Below are positions 25,745-34,340 of a stretch of DNA of 53,804 nt, piece by piece (position 1 is the stretch's first letter; each line of letters opens with the position of its first letter). Origin of the DNA: JAAYFJ01 sp964344295 (GTDB lineage Bacteria; Bacillota; Clostridia; Tissierellales; Peptoniphilaceae); NCBI GenBank assembly GCA_964344295.1, contig CAYFMR010000009.1, positions 1-53,804 of the forward strand, given 5' to 3'. The position numbers were made by a program, and so were the translations under genes. A model generated the notes under the pieces. That model was not told where the DNA came from. It ran no database searches and saw nothing but the letters and a program-made list of their open reading frames with translations.

Positions 25745-27274
25745 CTATTGTTTTCGTTTGATTAACGCAGTGATCAACACCACGACGGCAGCCCCGGCGA
25801 CAAAGCCGATGGCGATGGGCAGCCAGTTGCGGCTGGTCGCGACTGGTTTCGCATTTTCATCGTGTGGGTCGTGGGCGACCCCTTCTTCCTTTTCCACGAC
25901 AAGCTCCTTGACGTCGTCAAAACCAAAAGGTTGGTCAGAACGGTAAATCGTCTGTATCATGGATCCGTTTTCACCTGCCACCTTGTGCAGGAGAAAATAG
26001 CCCACCTCCGTCAAGTCGACTCCCTCCGACGCATAAGGCCCCCAGAAGCCGTAGACTTGCGCTTTTAGGATAGCATAATCCCCTTTCGCCTCCACCGTTT
26101 GCGGGAAAATGAACTCAGGCACCATCAACTCATGGACGTAGACCGTCGCCGTGCCGTCATCGTGGGTGCTTAAGTATACCCCAGAATCTTCCGGCGCATA
26201 CTCCCCTTGAGGAAATGCCTGGTCATAGCGAGTTCTCATGTACTCTGCAAAGGGTTTTGTATCGACTCTCCAGCCCTCACCTTCGGGAAAGGCCAAGCCG
26301 AAGCTTTCCAGAGCATCCGGGTTCACAGCCAAAATGGCCTCTTCCATGGCACCATAACCGTCTTTGCCGGAAGGCGCAAACGCCTTGCCGCCTTCTCGCC
26401 AACCGCTTAGCTCCTCACACATCTCGGTAGCCACATAACGCATCAAATTCAATCCCACACCTAAACCGAAATCATCACCCAAGGGACGATTCCAGTCTGC
26501 GAACAAAGGCAAAAGCGAGATGAAAAAATCTTCTTGCTCGACAGAACTCAGCTCATCTAAAAAATCCGTGTCTCCGGTAAAAGGCGTATGAGCCAGCTGG
26601 TATAACTCTTTCCAACTCTCATAATCCATCTCGATCATGTCCGTAAAAGGCATATTCTCCTTACGCAACAATTCACCATCCGTGCGGTTCATCGGCGCCC
26701 CTTGCCAGTCGTCCACCGGCTCAGCCGTACCGTCTTGCAGCCGGAAATACAAGTGGTCTTCATCGAAGTTGGGGCCCTCATCCGTAGCCGGGAAACTATT
26801 GGTAAACGTCACGTCCGCATAATCCACCTCTCCGTCTGTGTAGAGTTCAACGTTGATATGGGAACGAAAATAATTGACATACTCCGGGTGAGAAAGTTCC
26901 AAAAGCTCCACGGCTTCCCCATCTACGATGGTAAACAGGTACGCCGTCTTATTGGAGGGGTCTTTTCGCACCACCGCCAAATAAGTGTCTTCCGGTGACG
27001 CGTCCCAATCTTTTTGAAATACCGTGTATTGATCAATCCAACTGAGCTCATGTAAGTCAAAGACTTCGTCTCCAATCTCATCTGTCGTGTAAGGCAAGGT
27101 ACTGTACTCGTCCTCATAGATAATCTCTTCTAAGACACCGACATAGGGCAAACTCGGGCTGTAAGGTAAAATATCGCGATCGCTGATATAACGTCCATCC
27201 ATCGTCGCCAGCGCCTCCATCGGTAACAGCGCCAACACCAATATCACAATCCATAGCTGTCTAATGCGTTTCAT
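25745..27274 (-). CDS. Large exported protein with a C-terminal membrane anchor, function unknown
   Basis: I do not recognise this 509-residue protein. It begins MKRIRQLWIVILVLALLPME, a signal peptide with probable cleavage after EALA. A long acidic extracellular region follows, rich in Asp, Glu, Tyr and Trp. It ends in a membrane helix (WLPIAIGFVAGAAVVVLITA) and KRKQ. There is no LPXTG, so it is probably anchored by its own helix. The start at 27274 fits AAGGAGG; the longer frame adds 20 residues with no signal character. It precedes a ZIP transporter in the same unit. A role beside metal uptake is possible but rests only on that linkage. Confidence 0.8.
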   Translation of the reverse strand: MKRIRQLWIVILVLALLPMEALATMDGRYISDRDILPYSPSLPYVGVLEEIIYEDEYSTLPYTTDEIGDEVFDLHELSWIDQYTVFQKDWDASPEDTYLAVVRKDPSNKTAYLFTIVDGEAVELLELSHPEYVNYFRSHINVELYTDGEVDYADVTFTNSFPATDEGPNFDEDHLYFRLQDGTAEPVDDWQGAPMNRTDGELLRKENMPFTDMIEMDYESWKELYQLAHTPFTGDTDFLDELSSVEQEDFFISLLPLFADWNRPLGDDFGLGVGLNLMRYVATEMCEELSGWREGGKAFAPSGKDGYGAMEEAILAVNPDALESFGLAFPEGEGWRVDTKPFAEYMRTRYDQAFPQGEYAPEDSGVYLSTHDDGTATVYVHELMVPEFIFPQTVEAKGDYAILKAQVYGFWGPYASEGVDLTEVGYFLLHKVAGENGSMIQTIYRSDQPFGFDDVKELVVEKEEGVAHDPHDENAKPVATSRNWLPIAIGFVAGAAVVVLITALIKRKQ

Positions 27275-27345
27275 CACTTCCTCCTTCTTTCCTGCATTCC
27301 GTAGTCTTGCCCATCTTTCTGCGGGGCATCTCACCGATCACCCTT

Positions 27346-27354
27346 AGTATACCA
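27346..27354 (-). promoter_or_regulatory. Extended -10 promoter of the exported-protein/ZIP unit
   Basis: TGG followed by TATACT (27346-27351) on the minus strand overlaps the end of the T run of the RNA terminator at 27354-27382. The gene unit could therefore start just where the upstream RNA ends. No clear -35 box is seen. Confidence 0.4.
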
Positions 27355-27595
27355 AAAAGGCACCGAGGTTGTCCTCGGTGCCTACGATCTTACTTGCTAA
27401 ACTGATCTCCTAAAAGAAAATCCACCATGCCGTGTCACTCATTGAAATCAGACCCGCCCTCATGCAAGGTGGGTATCTTGCCACTTACTTTAGACTTCCC
27501 CTCAAGAGGGCCTGTCTTAGGTAAGCAGACTCCAGACTCCCGTGTCTGTCTTGTCGGTTGATTTACTAGAGATCATCGTACATCGCAGATTTCTT
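27353..27595 (-). ncRNA. Free-standing structured RNA of about 240 nt, class not identified
   Basis: A sigma-A promoter (27602-27630) and a strong terminator (27354-27382) frame about 240 bases with no good reading frame. In the RNA the ends pair: CUGCGAU (27582-27588) with AUCGUAG (27382-27388), GAUCUCU (27568-27574) with GGAGAUC (27404-27410), and AAUCAACC (27556-27563) with GGUGGAUU (27419-27426, one mismatch). These colinear helices enclose several internal hairpins, for example CAGAC/GUCUG and CCCUC/GAGGG. The closed-rod ends suggest 6S RNA, and a raiA-type RNA is another possibility. I found no RNase P, tmRNA or SRP RNA core sequence. It lies between argS and the exported-protein gene. 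Confidence 0.65.
27354..27382 (-). terminator. Terminator of the structured RNA
   Basis: GGCACCGAGG and CCTCGGTGCC pair perfectly over 10 bp around a 4-base loop, followed on the minus strand by TTTTT. It is a textbook intrinsic terminator. Confidence 0.95.
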
Positions 27596-27601
27596 ACTCT
27601 T

Positions 27602-27630
27602 ATTATACCACGCCACCCTAAAGCTGACAA
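27602..27630 (-). promoter_or_regulatory. Sigma-A promoter of the structured RNA
   Basis: TTGTCA (27625-27630) and TATAAT (27602-27607) are 17 bases apart on the minus strand. The -35 box lies immediately beyond the argS stop codon. The start site should be near 27595. Confidence 0.88.
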
Positions 27631-27631
27631 G

Positions 27632-29320
27632 TTACATACGCTCCGGTGCTTCGATGCCCAAAAGGTGTAAGCCGTTGCGAATGGTGATCATAGCCCCATA
27701 GGCCAAGTGCTGTCTGGCACGGCGCAGCTCCTCATCTTCCACATTAATGGGCAGGGCGTGATAAAACGAGTTAAAGGCTTTGGCCACTTCCACGATATGT
27801 CTCGTAATATAGAAGGGTTCATAGCGCAAATGGGCGTCGATGACCACTTGCGGGTAGCGGGCAATCGCATTAATCAATTGGCGTTCCACATCGCCACCTA
27901 GGCAGTGAGGATCAAAGTCTCCCGGTTGGAACCCGCCTTTTTCCAAGAGGCTGCCAATACGGGCGTGAGTGTATTGGACGTATGGACCAGTTTCCCCTTC
28001 AAACGATAGGGCGCGATCCCAGTGGAATACATAGTCTTTGATCCGTTGATTAAACAGCTCTTGGAAAATCACGGCTCCAATGCCCACCTGTTTGGCCAAG
28101 GCTTCCGGATCTTCAATGTGACTCCCCCGCTCTTGGATAATCGTCAAAGCGTTATCCACTGCTTGGTTGAGTACGTCTTCCAAAAACAGGACTTGGCCGC
28201 GACGCGTGGACAAAGTTTCCCCTTCTAAGGACACCATGCCAAAGGGTACGTGAACCAAGTCTTTAGCCCAGTCATACCCCATCAGCTCAATGACCTTAAA
28301 CCAAGAGCGAAAGTGAAGGGCCTGTTGTGATCCGACCACGTAAACATTTTTATAAAAATCGTAATGGCTTTTACGATACATCGCCGCCGCAATGTCTCTG
28401 GTCGTATATGTCGTAGATCCGTCTGATTTCACCAGCATCACCGGTGGAGCGTTTTTGTCCCCGATGTCTACCACGTAAGCGCCATCGCTTTCCTTGAGCA
28501 AGTTTTTTTCCTGCAACTCTTCGATGACAGCCGGCATCTTATCGGAATAAAAACTTTCCCCAGCAAAGGAGTCAAACTCAATCCCCAGCATTTTGTAGAC
28601 CCTGTCAAATTCCATTAAAGACACATCGCGGAACCATTGCCACAGCTCCACGGCTTCCGGATCTTGGTCTTCCAGAGCCTTAAACCAACGGCGACTATCC
28701 TCCTTTAGGGAAGGATCTTTTTCCGCCTCTTCGTTGATCTTGACATAGAGTTTTAAGAGCTCTGGAATGGGATTGGCTTTCACGGTTTCCTCGTCTCCCC
28801 ACAATTTGTATGCGGTGATCAGCATGCCGAACTGGGTACCGTAGTCACCTAGGTGGTTAATGGATACCGTCTCATACCCTAAGGATTGGAAGATGTTGTA
28901 AAGGGCATGACCGATGACGGTGGAGCGAATGTGACCGATATGAAACGGCTTGGCAATGTTCGGGGAGGAGAATTCGATGAGCACGGTTTTCCCCTTACCC
29001 AATTCACTTTGACCAAAGCTTTCCGGATTGGCCACAATGGAGTCAATTAGCGACTTGGCCTGCAATGCCTGGTCAACAAAAAAGTTCACATAGGGACCGT
29101 TGGCTTCGATTTTCGTAAAATAAGGCGCACCTTCCAGTGCGGGCGCCAACTCAGCGGCAATCTTTGGCGGAGCCATGCGTTTGGTCTTTGCCAACATAAA
29201 CATGGGCACGGCAAAGTCCCCCATCTCCGGGTTCGGCGGTGTCTCCACCAAGTTCTCTATGCTAGTTCCCTCGGGAAATTCTCCGGCTAACAAACGCGCA
29301 ATTTCTTTTTTATAATCCAT
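27632..29320 (-). CDS. argS: Arginyl-tRNA synthetase
   Basis: The 562-residue class I synthetase charges tRNA-Arg. The N-terminal additional domain leads into VLIEFSSPNIAKPFHIGHIR, with the HIGH signature. The KMSK-like loop reads LSTRRG, as in many ArgS enzymes, and the C-terminal DALR anticodon-binding domain has YVQYTHARIGSLLEK. The start at 29320 (MDYKKEIARLL) follows AAAGGAG. The frame stays open 68 codons further upstream, but that region is the T-box leader, not protein. Expression should rise when uncharged tRNA-Arg accumulates. It ends right at the promoter of the structured RNA. Confidence 0.98.
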   Translation of the reverse strand: MDYKKEIARLLAGEFPEGTSIENLVETPPNPEMGDFAVPMFMLAKTKRMAPPKIAAELAPALEGAPYFTKIEANGPYVNFFVDQALQAKSLIDSIVANPESFGQSELGKGKTVLIEFSSPNIAKPFHIGHIRSTVIGHALYNIFQSLGYETVSINHLGDYGTQFGMLITAYKLWGDEETVKANPIPELLKLYVKINEEAEKDPSLKEDSRRWFKALEDQDPEAVELWQWFRDVSLMEFDRVYKMLGIEFDSFAGESFYSDKMPAVIEELQEKNLLKESDGAYVVDIGDKNAPPVMLVKSDGSTTYTTRDIAAAMYRKSHYDFYKNVYVVGSQQALHFRSWFKVIELMGYDWAKDLVHVPFGMVSLEGETLSTRRGQVLFLEDVLNQAVDNALTIIQERGSHIEDPEALAKQVGIGAVIFQELFNQRIKDYVFHWDRALSFEGETGPYVQYTHARIGSLLEKGGFQPGDFDPHCLGGDVERQLINAIARYPQVVIDAHLRYEPFYITRHIVEVAKAFNSFYHALPINVEDEELRRARQHLAYGAMITIRNGLHLLGIEAPERM

Positions 29321-29378
29321 AACTTCTCCTTTAGTCTCACAACTTCCTGCGGCATCCTCTAAGCTACCCTTTGGCCAC

Positions 29379-29560
29379 AAAAAAACTCCTCCCTCAGGAA
29401 GAGATGATACATGACCGTGGTGCCACTTTTGATCAAAGACCTCTTTGCGGGAACCATGCCAAGCAAGCTTTTCCGGACACGCGACCAAGAGGTTTTCGTC
29501 ACCGGCTTGCACCTTCCCGGCCACTTTGGTTTGTCGACCTCTCTTCTCCTTTGTCGAATC
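29379..29560 (-). ncRNA. T-box leader upstream of argS
   Basis: The minus-strand leader holds the parts of a T-box. The Stem I base AGAGGU pairs with ACCUCU (29486-29545). It has a distal GGUGCAAGCC loop. The T-box sequence AAAAGTGGCACCACGGTC lies at 29413-29430. A terminator, CUCUUCC with GGGAGGAG followed by seven T, lies at 29379-29403. In the 3' side of Stem I the triplet CGA (29496-29498) is a plausible Arg specifier. Stem I is only about 60 nt, shorter than usual. Binding of uncharged tRNA-Arg would favour the antiterminator and argS expression. Confidence 0.88.
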
Positions 29561-29566
29561 GCCCTT

Positions 29567-29589
29567 ATTTTATCATATGCAGCGATAAA
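29567..29589 (-). promoter_or_regulatory. Probable promoter of argS
   Basis: TAAAAT (29567-29572) lies on the minus strand, with TTTTCA 17 bases upstream. The -10 box is good and the -35 box partial. It would start the T-box leader near 29560. Confidence 0.55.
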
Positions 29590-29591
29590 TG

Positions 29592-29620
29592 AAAAGAAGG
29601 GGAGGATGTCCCCCCCTTCT
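29592..29620 (-). terminator. Terminator after mutS2
   Basis: AGAAGGGG (on the minus strand, 29613-29620) pairs with CCCCTTCT (29595-29602) around a loop that can extend the helix, followed by TTTTC. It lies six bases beyond the mutS2 stop codon. Confidence 0.88.
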
Positions 29621-29625
29621 GCGCT

Positions 29626-32016
29626 TTACTTCTTCTTCAATTCCACTACGGTGACTCCGTGGCCACCCTCATTAAAGTTTCCCATCCGCGTGGAAACGAC
29701 CAGGCGATGTTTCTTTAAATAGGGCTGCAAGCCTTCCCGCAACGCCCCCGTGCCCTTGCCATGGATAATCTGCACGGACTGCAGTCCACTTAAGTAGGCA
29801 TCGTCTAAATATTTGTCGATGTCTTGACGGGCCTCTTCGATGTTTTTGCCCCGCACATCAATCTCCGGACTGACCCCGGCAGTCTTCAGGTTCATCACCC
29901 GCTTCGCACTGCGTTCCGTTTGTGCTTTGGCGGCAGAGGCTTGATATTTCAGCCCCTTAAACTTCACATCCATTTTCATGGCGCCCACTTGCACGGTGGC
30001 TTCTTTTTTGTCTTGATTCACATCCAGCACCACGCCTTCGTAGCCCAGTGACAAAATCTCCACCGTGTCTCCCGGCTCCAATGCCTCAGGCGGTTTTTCG
30101 TTTTGCACCGCTTTGATGCCGTCGGCCATCTGGCGGGCCAACTGATCCTCCGCCTGCTTTAACACCTCTCGAGCCTGCTGCAGACGCGTGGCATCTTGAC
30201 GTTCCAAGGCATGGGTGACGGAGCGAATCTCGTCTAAGATCAACTGACTTTCTTCCCGCGTCTCTTTGAGGAGCTTTCTCGCTTCTTCCCGCGCTTCTTG
30301 TAGGATTTGGTCCCTTTCCTTAGCCAGTTTTTCCCGTTCCATCGTCAGGGCGATCTTGGTCGCCTCTGCTTCCATTTGGTGACTGGTGGCCATACGCCGT
30401 TGTTTTTCCGTCGCTTCCCTGTCGGCCTCCAAAGCCTCCAGCACATCTTCAAAGGCGATGTTTTCCTGTTCCATATAGCCTTTCGCCTGTTCGATAAGCG
30501 CTGCGGAAAGTCCCAAGCGCTGAGAAATGGCAAAGGCGTTGGACTTACCCGGCAATCCGATCGATAGGCGATAAGTGGGGCTTAGTGTCTCCACCGAGAA
30601 CTCCATGCTCCCGTTTTTCACCCCCGGTGTCGTCAAAGCATACACCTTCAGTTGGCTATAGTGGGTGGTAGCCATGGTCAAGATGCCCTTTTGGCGCAAA
30701 GTTTCCAAAATGGCCATGGCCAAAGCCGCCCCCTCTGTGGGGTCTGTGCCCGCTCCGAGTTCGTCAAAGAGCACCAGGTCGCCCGGCTCAACTCGTTCCA
30801 TAATCGAGACGATGTTGACCATGTGAGAGGAGAACGTGGATAGACTTTGCTCAATGCTTTGCTCATCCCCAATATCGGCGAAGACTTCCCGCACAAAAGG
30901 CACGCGACTACCTTCTTCTGCCGGAATAAACAGACCTGATTGGGCCATCACCGTAAAGAGGCCCGCCGTTTTCAACACGACAGTTTTCCCGCCCGTGTTG
31001 GGACCCGTAATGATCAAGGTAGAAAACGTTTCCCCCAGGTACACATCCACCGGCACCACCTTTTGAGGATCCAAAAGCGGGTGACGAGCCTGCTTTAAGT
31101 CCAACCTGGCCGTCTTGGTGATCACCGGCAATGTGCCTTTCATGTCTTGTGCCAGCTTGGCTTTCGCAAAGGCAAAGTCCAGCCGAGACAGGGAGTCTAG
31201 GTTTTGGACTAACTCCCCTTCCATATGGCCGACCATATGGGAAAGCTCCTCTAAAATCCGTTGGATCTCTTGGGCCTCCTGCACATCTAGCTCCCTCAGT
31301 TCATTATTTAAATTCACCACCGCCGTAGGCTCGATAAAGACCGTCGCACCGGAAGCGCTGACATCATGGACCAGGCCATTGATCATAGCCTTGTGCTCCG
31401 ATTTCACCGGCACCACATAGCGGCCTTCCCGCAAGGTGACGATGGCATCTTGCAAATACTTTTTATATGTGGCGGAGCCGACCATCTTTTGCAATTGTCT
31501 TTGGATCGATTCTTTACGATTCACCTTTTGACGCCGAATGGAGCGCAATGCCCCAGAAGCGTCATCCGCTATCTCCTCCGGGCTGATAATGGCCTTTTCA
31601 ATGGCTCGTTCCAACGGCTGGTTCGGCGTCAGGCTTTGGATGTAGCCTTCCAGCTGTGGACAACTAGACGACTCCTCATCGTCTTGCACCGTGTCTTTGG
31701 CGTACTGTTGCAAAGCTCGCACCACCCGCAACCCATCCCCGATGTGCATCAGCTGCCCCGGAGTCAGCACCCCACCCATGGCAGCCCGACGGTAATCCTC
31801 TTTCATGGGATAGATGCCGTAAAGAGGCGGAGCTCCTTTTTGGGCGAGCCAAGCCACCGCTTCCTCTGTTTCCTGTAAGGCAATCTCCACCTCCAGGTGC
31901 GAGGAAAGAGGCGTCAGCTCTCGGGCTAAATCCTTTGCCGGCTGGCTCACCGCCAAGTTTTCCAAATGTCTTAAGATCGTATCATATTCTAATACTCGTA
32001 AGGCTTTTTCGTTCAT
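29626..32016 (-). CDS. mutS2: MutS2 family endonuclease/ATPase with Smr domain
   Basis: The 796-residue protein has the MutS2 layout without a mismatch-recognition domain: core and lever helices, then the ABC ATPase (Walker A GPNTGGKT at 338-345, Walker B LVLFDELGAGTDP), a long charged coiled coil, and a C-terminal Smr nuclease domain (IDVRGKNIEEARQDIDKYLD, IIHGKGTGALREGL). MutS2 acts in suppression of recombination and in rescue of collided ribosomes. The start at 32016 follows AGGAGG; the 58-codon upstream extension overlaps the U32 gene. It lies eight bases after that gene, in a run of five minus-strand genes from pheS. Confidence 0.97.
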   Translation of the reverse strand: MNEKALRVLEYDTILRHLENLAVSQPAKDLARELTPLSSHLEVEIALQETEEAVAWLAQKGAPPLYGIYPMKEDYRRAAMGGVLTPGQLMHIGDGLRVVRALQQYAKDTVQDDEESSSCPQLEGYIQSLTPNQPLERAIEKAIISPEEIADDASGALRSIRRQKVNRKESIQRQLQKMVGSATYKKYLQDAIVTLREGRYVVPVKSEHKAMINGLVHDVSASGATVFIEPTAVVNLNNELRELDVQEAQEIQRILEELSHMVGHMEGELVQNLDSLSRLDFAFAKAKLAQDMKGTLPVITKTARLDLKQARHPLLDPQKVVPVDVYLGETFSTLIITGPNTGGKTVVLKTAGLFTVMAQSGLFIPAEEGSRVPFVREVFADIGDEQSIEQSLSTFSSHMVNIVSIMERVEPGDLVLFDELGAGTDPTEGAALAMAILETLRQKGILTMATTHYSQLKVYALTTPGVKNGSMEFSVETLSPTYRLSIGLPGKSNAFAISQRLGLSAALIEQAKGYMEQENIAFEDVLEALEADREATEKQRRMATSHQMEAEATKIALTMEREKLAKERDQILQEAREEARKLLKETREESQLILDEIRSVTHALERQDATRLQQAREVLKQAEDQLARQMADGIKAVQNEKPPEALEPGDTVEILSLGYEGVVLDVNQDKKEATVQVGAMKMDVKFKGLKYQASAAKAQTERSAKRVMNLKTAGVSPEIDVRGKNIEEARQDIDKYLDDAYLSGLQSVQIIHGKGTGALREGLQPYLKKHRLVVSTRMGNFNEGGHGVTVVELKKK

Positions 32017-32024
32017 AAGACCTC

Positions 32025-34340
32025 CTATTGCACACCACGTCTGTAATGACCTCGGGTGAGTCGGCCATAAGTTTGTTCCAGTTTGCGCTTGAAGTTGTCG
32101 TCCACCTGTCCTTTTAAAGCGGCCAAATAGCCTTCTTGGATCAGTCTCACTTCTGTTTCCATCGTAAATTCCAACCGCGCATAGGCCCAACCGCTCTGGG
32201 CTATCGCCTTCATGTCGTCGGCCAAAAATAATGGATGGGCGTTGGTGATGACGGTCAGGCCATCTCTACGATAAAAGGGGAAGGATTCTCCTTTTTCATC
32301 CGTGAGCACGTGCCCCTTCCGATATGTGCAGGTGGCGCAATGACTGTCATCCAAGCAACCTTTCTGGGCCGCTGCGGGACAAGAGCGCATCACCATGCCC
32401 GGCGCAAATCCATACACGATGACCTCTCCCGGTAGGCGACTGTGCCGGCAGAGCGCTGCCCACTCCTTGCCGTTTAGTTCCCGAGATGCCACGTAACCAA
32501 CGGCCCCTTGATGGGCAAAAAACTCCGCCGCCCAGGGATTAAATATGTGCAGTGCCGCTGCGGCTTGCACCGGTACACCCAACTCTCGCAAACGGGCAAA
32601 GCTGCCCAAATCGCCGGCCTCCACACCGGCCAAGCTCGCTCGCCACGTCTCCACTTTTGCCATCATCGCCTCCAACTGCGGCGTTTCCATGACCGGAGGC
32701 ATCGTTCCCCAAAGCGCCGTCCCCGCTCGTTTGGCTGCCTGTGCGATAGGCTCATCCAAGATCGTCAGCGGCACATAGACCCGGGCCAGCTCTCCCAGTG
32801 CCAAATCGTCAAACTGCTCCTTCGTCATCACCGAAGCTGTCAACCGCAACCTCTCAGCCCCCGGATACGTGGGGAGTTGCCAATTGATAGCCGGTGGCTG
32901 TTCTCTTTTTTCGTGAATCAGCTTCTCCACCGCTTCACGGCGTAAGGCATTTAACACACTCTTGGCGATATAGACCTGCTCTCCAACCTCCAACGCCAGG
33001 CCTTGCCAATAAAACGGCGTGTCGCCCAGTCGATCCAGTTGCGCTCGCACCGACTCTTCCGATGCCGGTGCCGTCTTCGCCTCCGTTAACGGTTCTGATC
33101 CCACCACTTTGACGGTCTTCTCATCCAAGGACACCTCTAGCCAAGGCTTCTCCCCCACCACAAAGCGCCCTCGGCCCTGCAGTGGTCGTCCGCGATGTTC
33201 TGTTTCGTAAGAGGCTCGGGCCTTTTCCCAAAGCTTAGCTGATGCCGTGCGGTAAACCACCGTCCCGTCAGCCAGTCCATGATGGGGGACGGGAATCTCG
33301 GTTCCCGCCGGCACTTCTCGATCCACAGTCCAGCCCATCGTCTCGTGATCTCGGCCCCGTACTGCCAAACCGTCTTCCGGACTCAAGGGGATGGAAGTGA
33401 CCACCTTGCCCTTTTCCATGCGTCCTATGGGAATCCCCCGATTGTCCGGGCGGGACTTGCCGATAAACCGAGGACCGAAGTCGCCAAAGGGTAACCCTTT
33501 CGTGAATCCGCGGTTAAAAGCTTGGCGCAAGTCCTCAGCATCTTCCTGCTCGGACACGCCTCGCAACAGGCGGTCATAGACCCCTACCACTGTGGCTACA
33601 TACTCCGGCCTTTTCATGCGCCCTTCAATTTTTAGCGAATAAATGCCGGCGTCCAAAATGGCTTGGATAGTCTCCTGAGAAGACAACTCGCGTGGGCTGA
33701 TAAAGTATCCCTCTTCCCCGTCCAGGACATAGCGGCGGCGGCAAGACTGGGCACAGCGTCCCCGATTGCCGGATCGTCCCCCGATGAGAGAACTCATGAG
33801 ACACTGCCCCGAATAGCACACGCAAAGAGCGCCGTGGATGAAACCCTCCAAGGGGATTTCCAGTGCCCCAGCCGTCTCCCGAATCTCTTTTAGGCTCATT
33901 TCTCGATCCACCACTACGCGATGAAACCCAAGGCCTTCCAAGAACTTAGCCCCGGCCTTTTGATGGATAAACATCTGGGTCGAAGCGTGTAGCTCCATCC
34001 CGGGATAGCGGTGTAACAGCAAGTGACTCAACCCCACATCCTGCACAATCACCGCATCGACGCCCATCATGTAAAGATCATCCACCAACTCCACCACTTG
34101 CGGAAGCTCCTCTTGACGATACAGCGTATTGACTGTGACAAAAAGTTTGACGCCACGGCTGTGGCAATATGTGATGGCCCACGCCATGGCGTCATCGTCA
34201 AAATTGGCCGCAAAAGCCCGGGCGCTAAATCTGGTGCTGCCCAAATAAACGGCATCACAACCGTTTTGGACTGCGGCGATTAGCGCCTCCTTGCTCCCCA
34301 CAGGAGCCAGCAACTCATACGGTTTAGGCTTCATGGTCAT
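32025..34340 (-). CDS. U32-family peptidase-like protein with DUF3656 region
   Basis: The 771-residue protein has an N-terminal U32 barrel (YELLAPVGSKEALIAAVQNG, AVYLGSTRFSARAFAANFDD, FIHGALCVCYSGQCLMSS). It carries the Cys set around residues 180-200 that binds an iron-sulfur cluster in related proteins. The C-terminal half is the DUF3656 type, with a further Cys cluster (CLDDSHCATC). The closest known relative is RlhA, needed for hydroxylation of a 23S rRNA cytidine in E. coli, so an RNA-modification role is more likely than proteolysis. Two starts, ATG at 34340 and at 34334, are possible. The gene overlaps the zapA end by up to 17 bases. Confidence 0.92.
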   Translation of the reverse strand: MTMKPKPYELLAPVGSKEALIAAVQNGCDAVYLGSTRFSARAFAANFDDDAMAWAITYCHSRGVKLFVTVNTLYRQEELPQVVELVDDLYMMGVDAVIVQDVGLSHLLLHRYPGMELHASTQMFIHQKAGAKFLEGLGFHRVVVDREMSLKEIRETAGALEIPLEGFIHGALCVCYSGQCLMSSLIGGRSGNRGRCAQSCRRRYVLDGEEGYFISPRELSSQETIQAILDAGIYSLKIEGRMKRPEYVATVVGVYDRLLRGVSEQEDAEDLRQAFNRGFTKGLPFGDFGPRFIGKSRPDNRGIPIGRMEKGKVVTSIPLSPEDGLAVRGRDHETMGWTVDREVPAGTEIPVPHHGLADGTVVYRTASAKLWEKARASYETEHRGRPLQGRGRFVVGEKPWLEVSLDEKTVKVVGSEPLTEAKTAPASEESVRAQLDRLGDTPFYWQGLALEVGEQVYIAKSVLNALRREAVEKLIHEKREQPPAINWQLPTYPGAERLRLTASVMTKEQFDDLALGELARVYVPLTILDEPIAQAAKRAGTALWGTMPPVMETPQLEAMMAKVETWRASLAGVEAGDLGSFARLRELGVPVQAAAALHIFNPWAAEFFAHQGAVGYVASRELNGKEWAALCRHSRLPGEVIVYGFAPGMVMRSCPAAAQKGCLDDSHCATCTYRKGHVLTDEKGESFPFYRRDGLTVITNAHPLFLADDMKAIAQSGWAYARLEFTMETEVRLIQEGYLAALKGQVDDNFKRKLEQTYGRLTRGHYRRGVQ

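Noticed and set aside
27353..27595. RNase P, tmRNA or SRP RNA for the structured RNA
   Set aside because: None of the conserved core sequences of these RNAs (the GAGGAAAGUCC region, a tRNA-like end, or the GGAAG/AGCAG tetraloop helix) is present.
31366..31878. 170-codon plus-strand frame inside mutS2
   Set aside because: It is antisense to conserved mutS2 sequence, with atypical composition.
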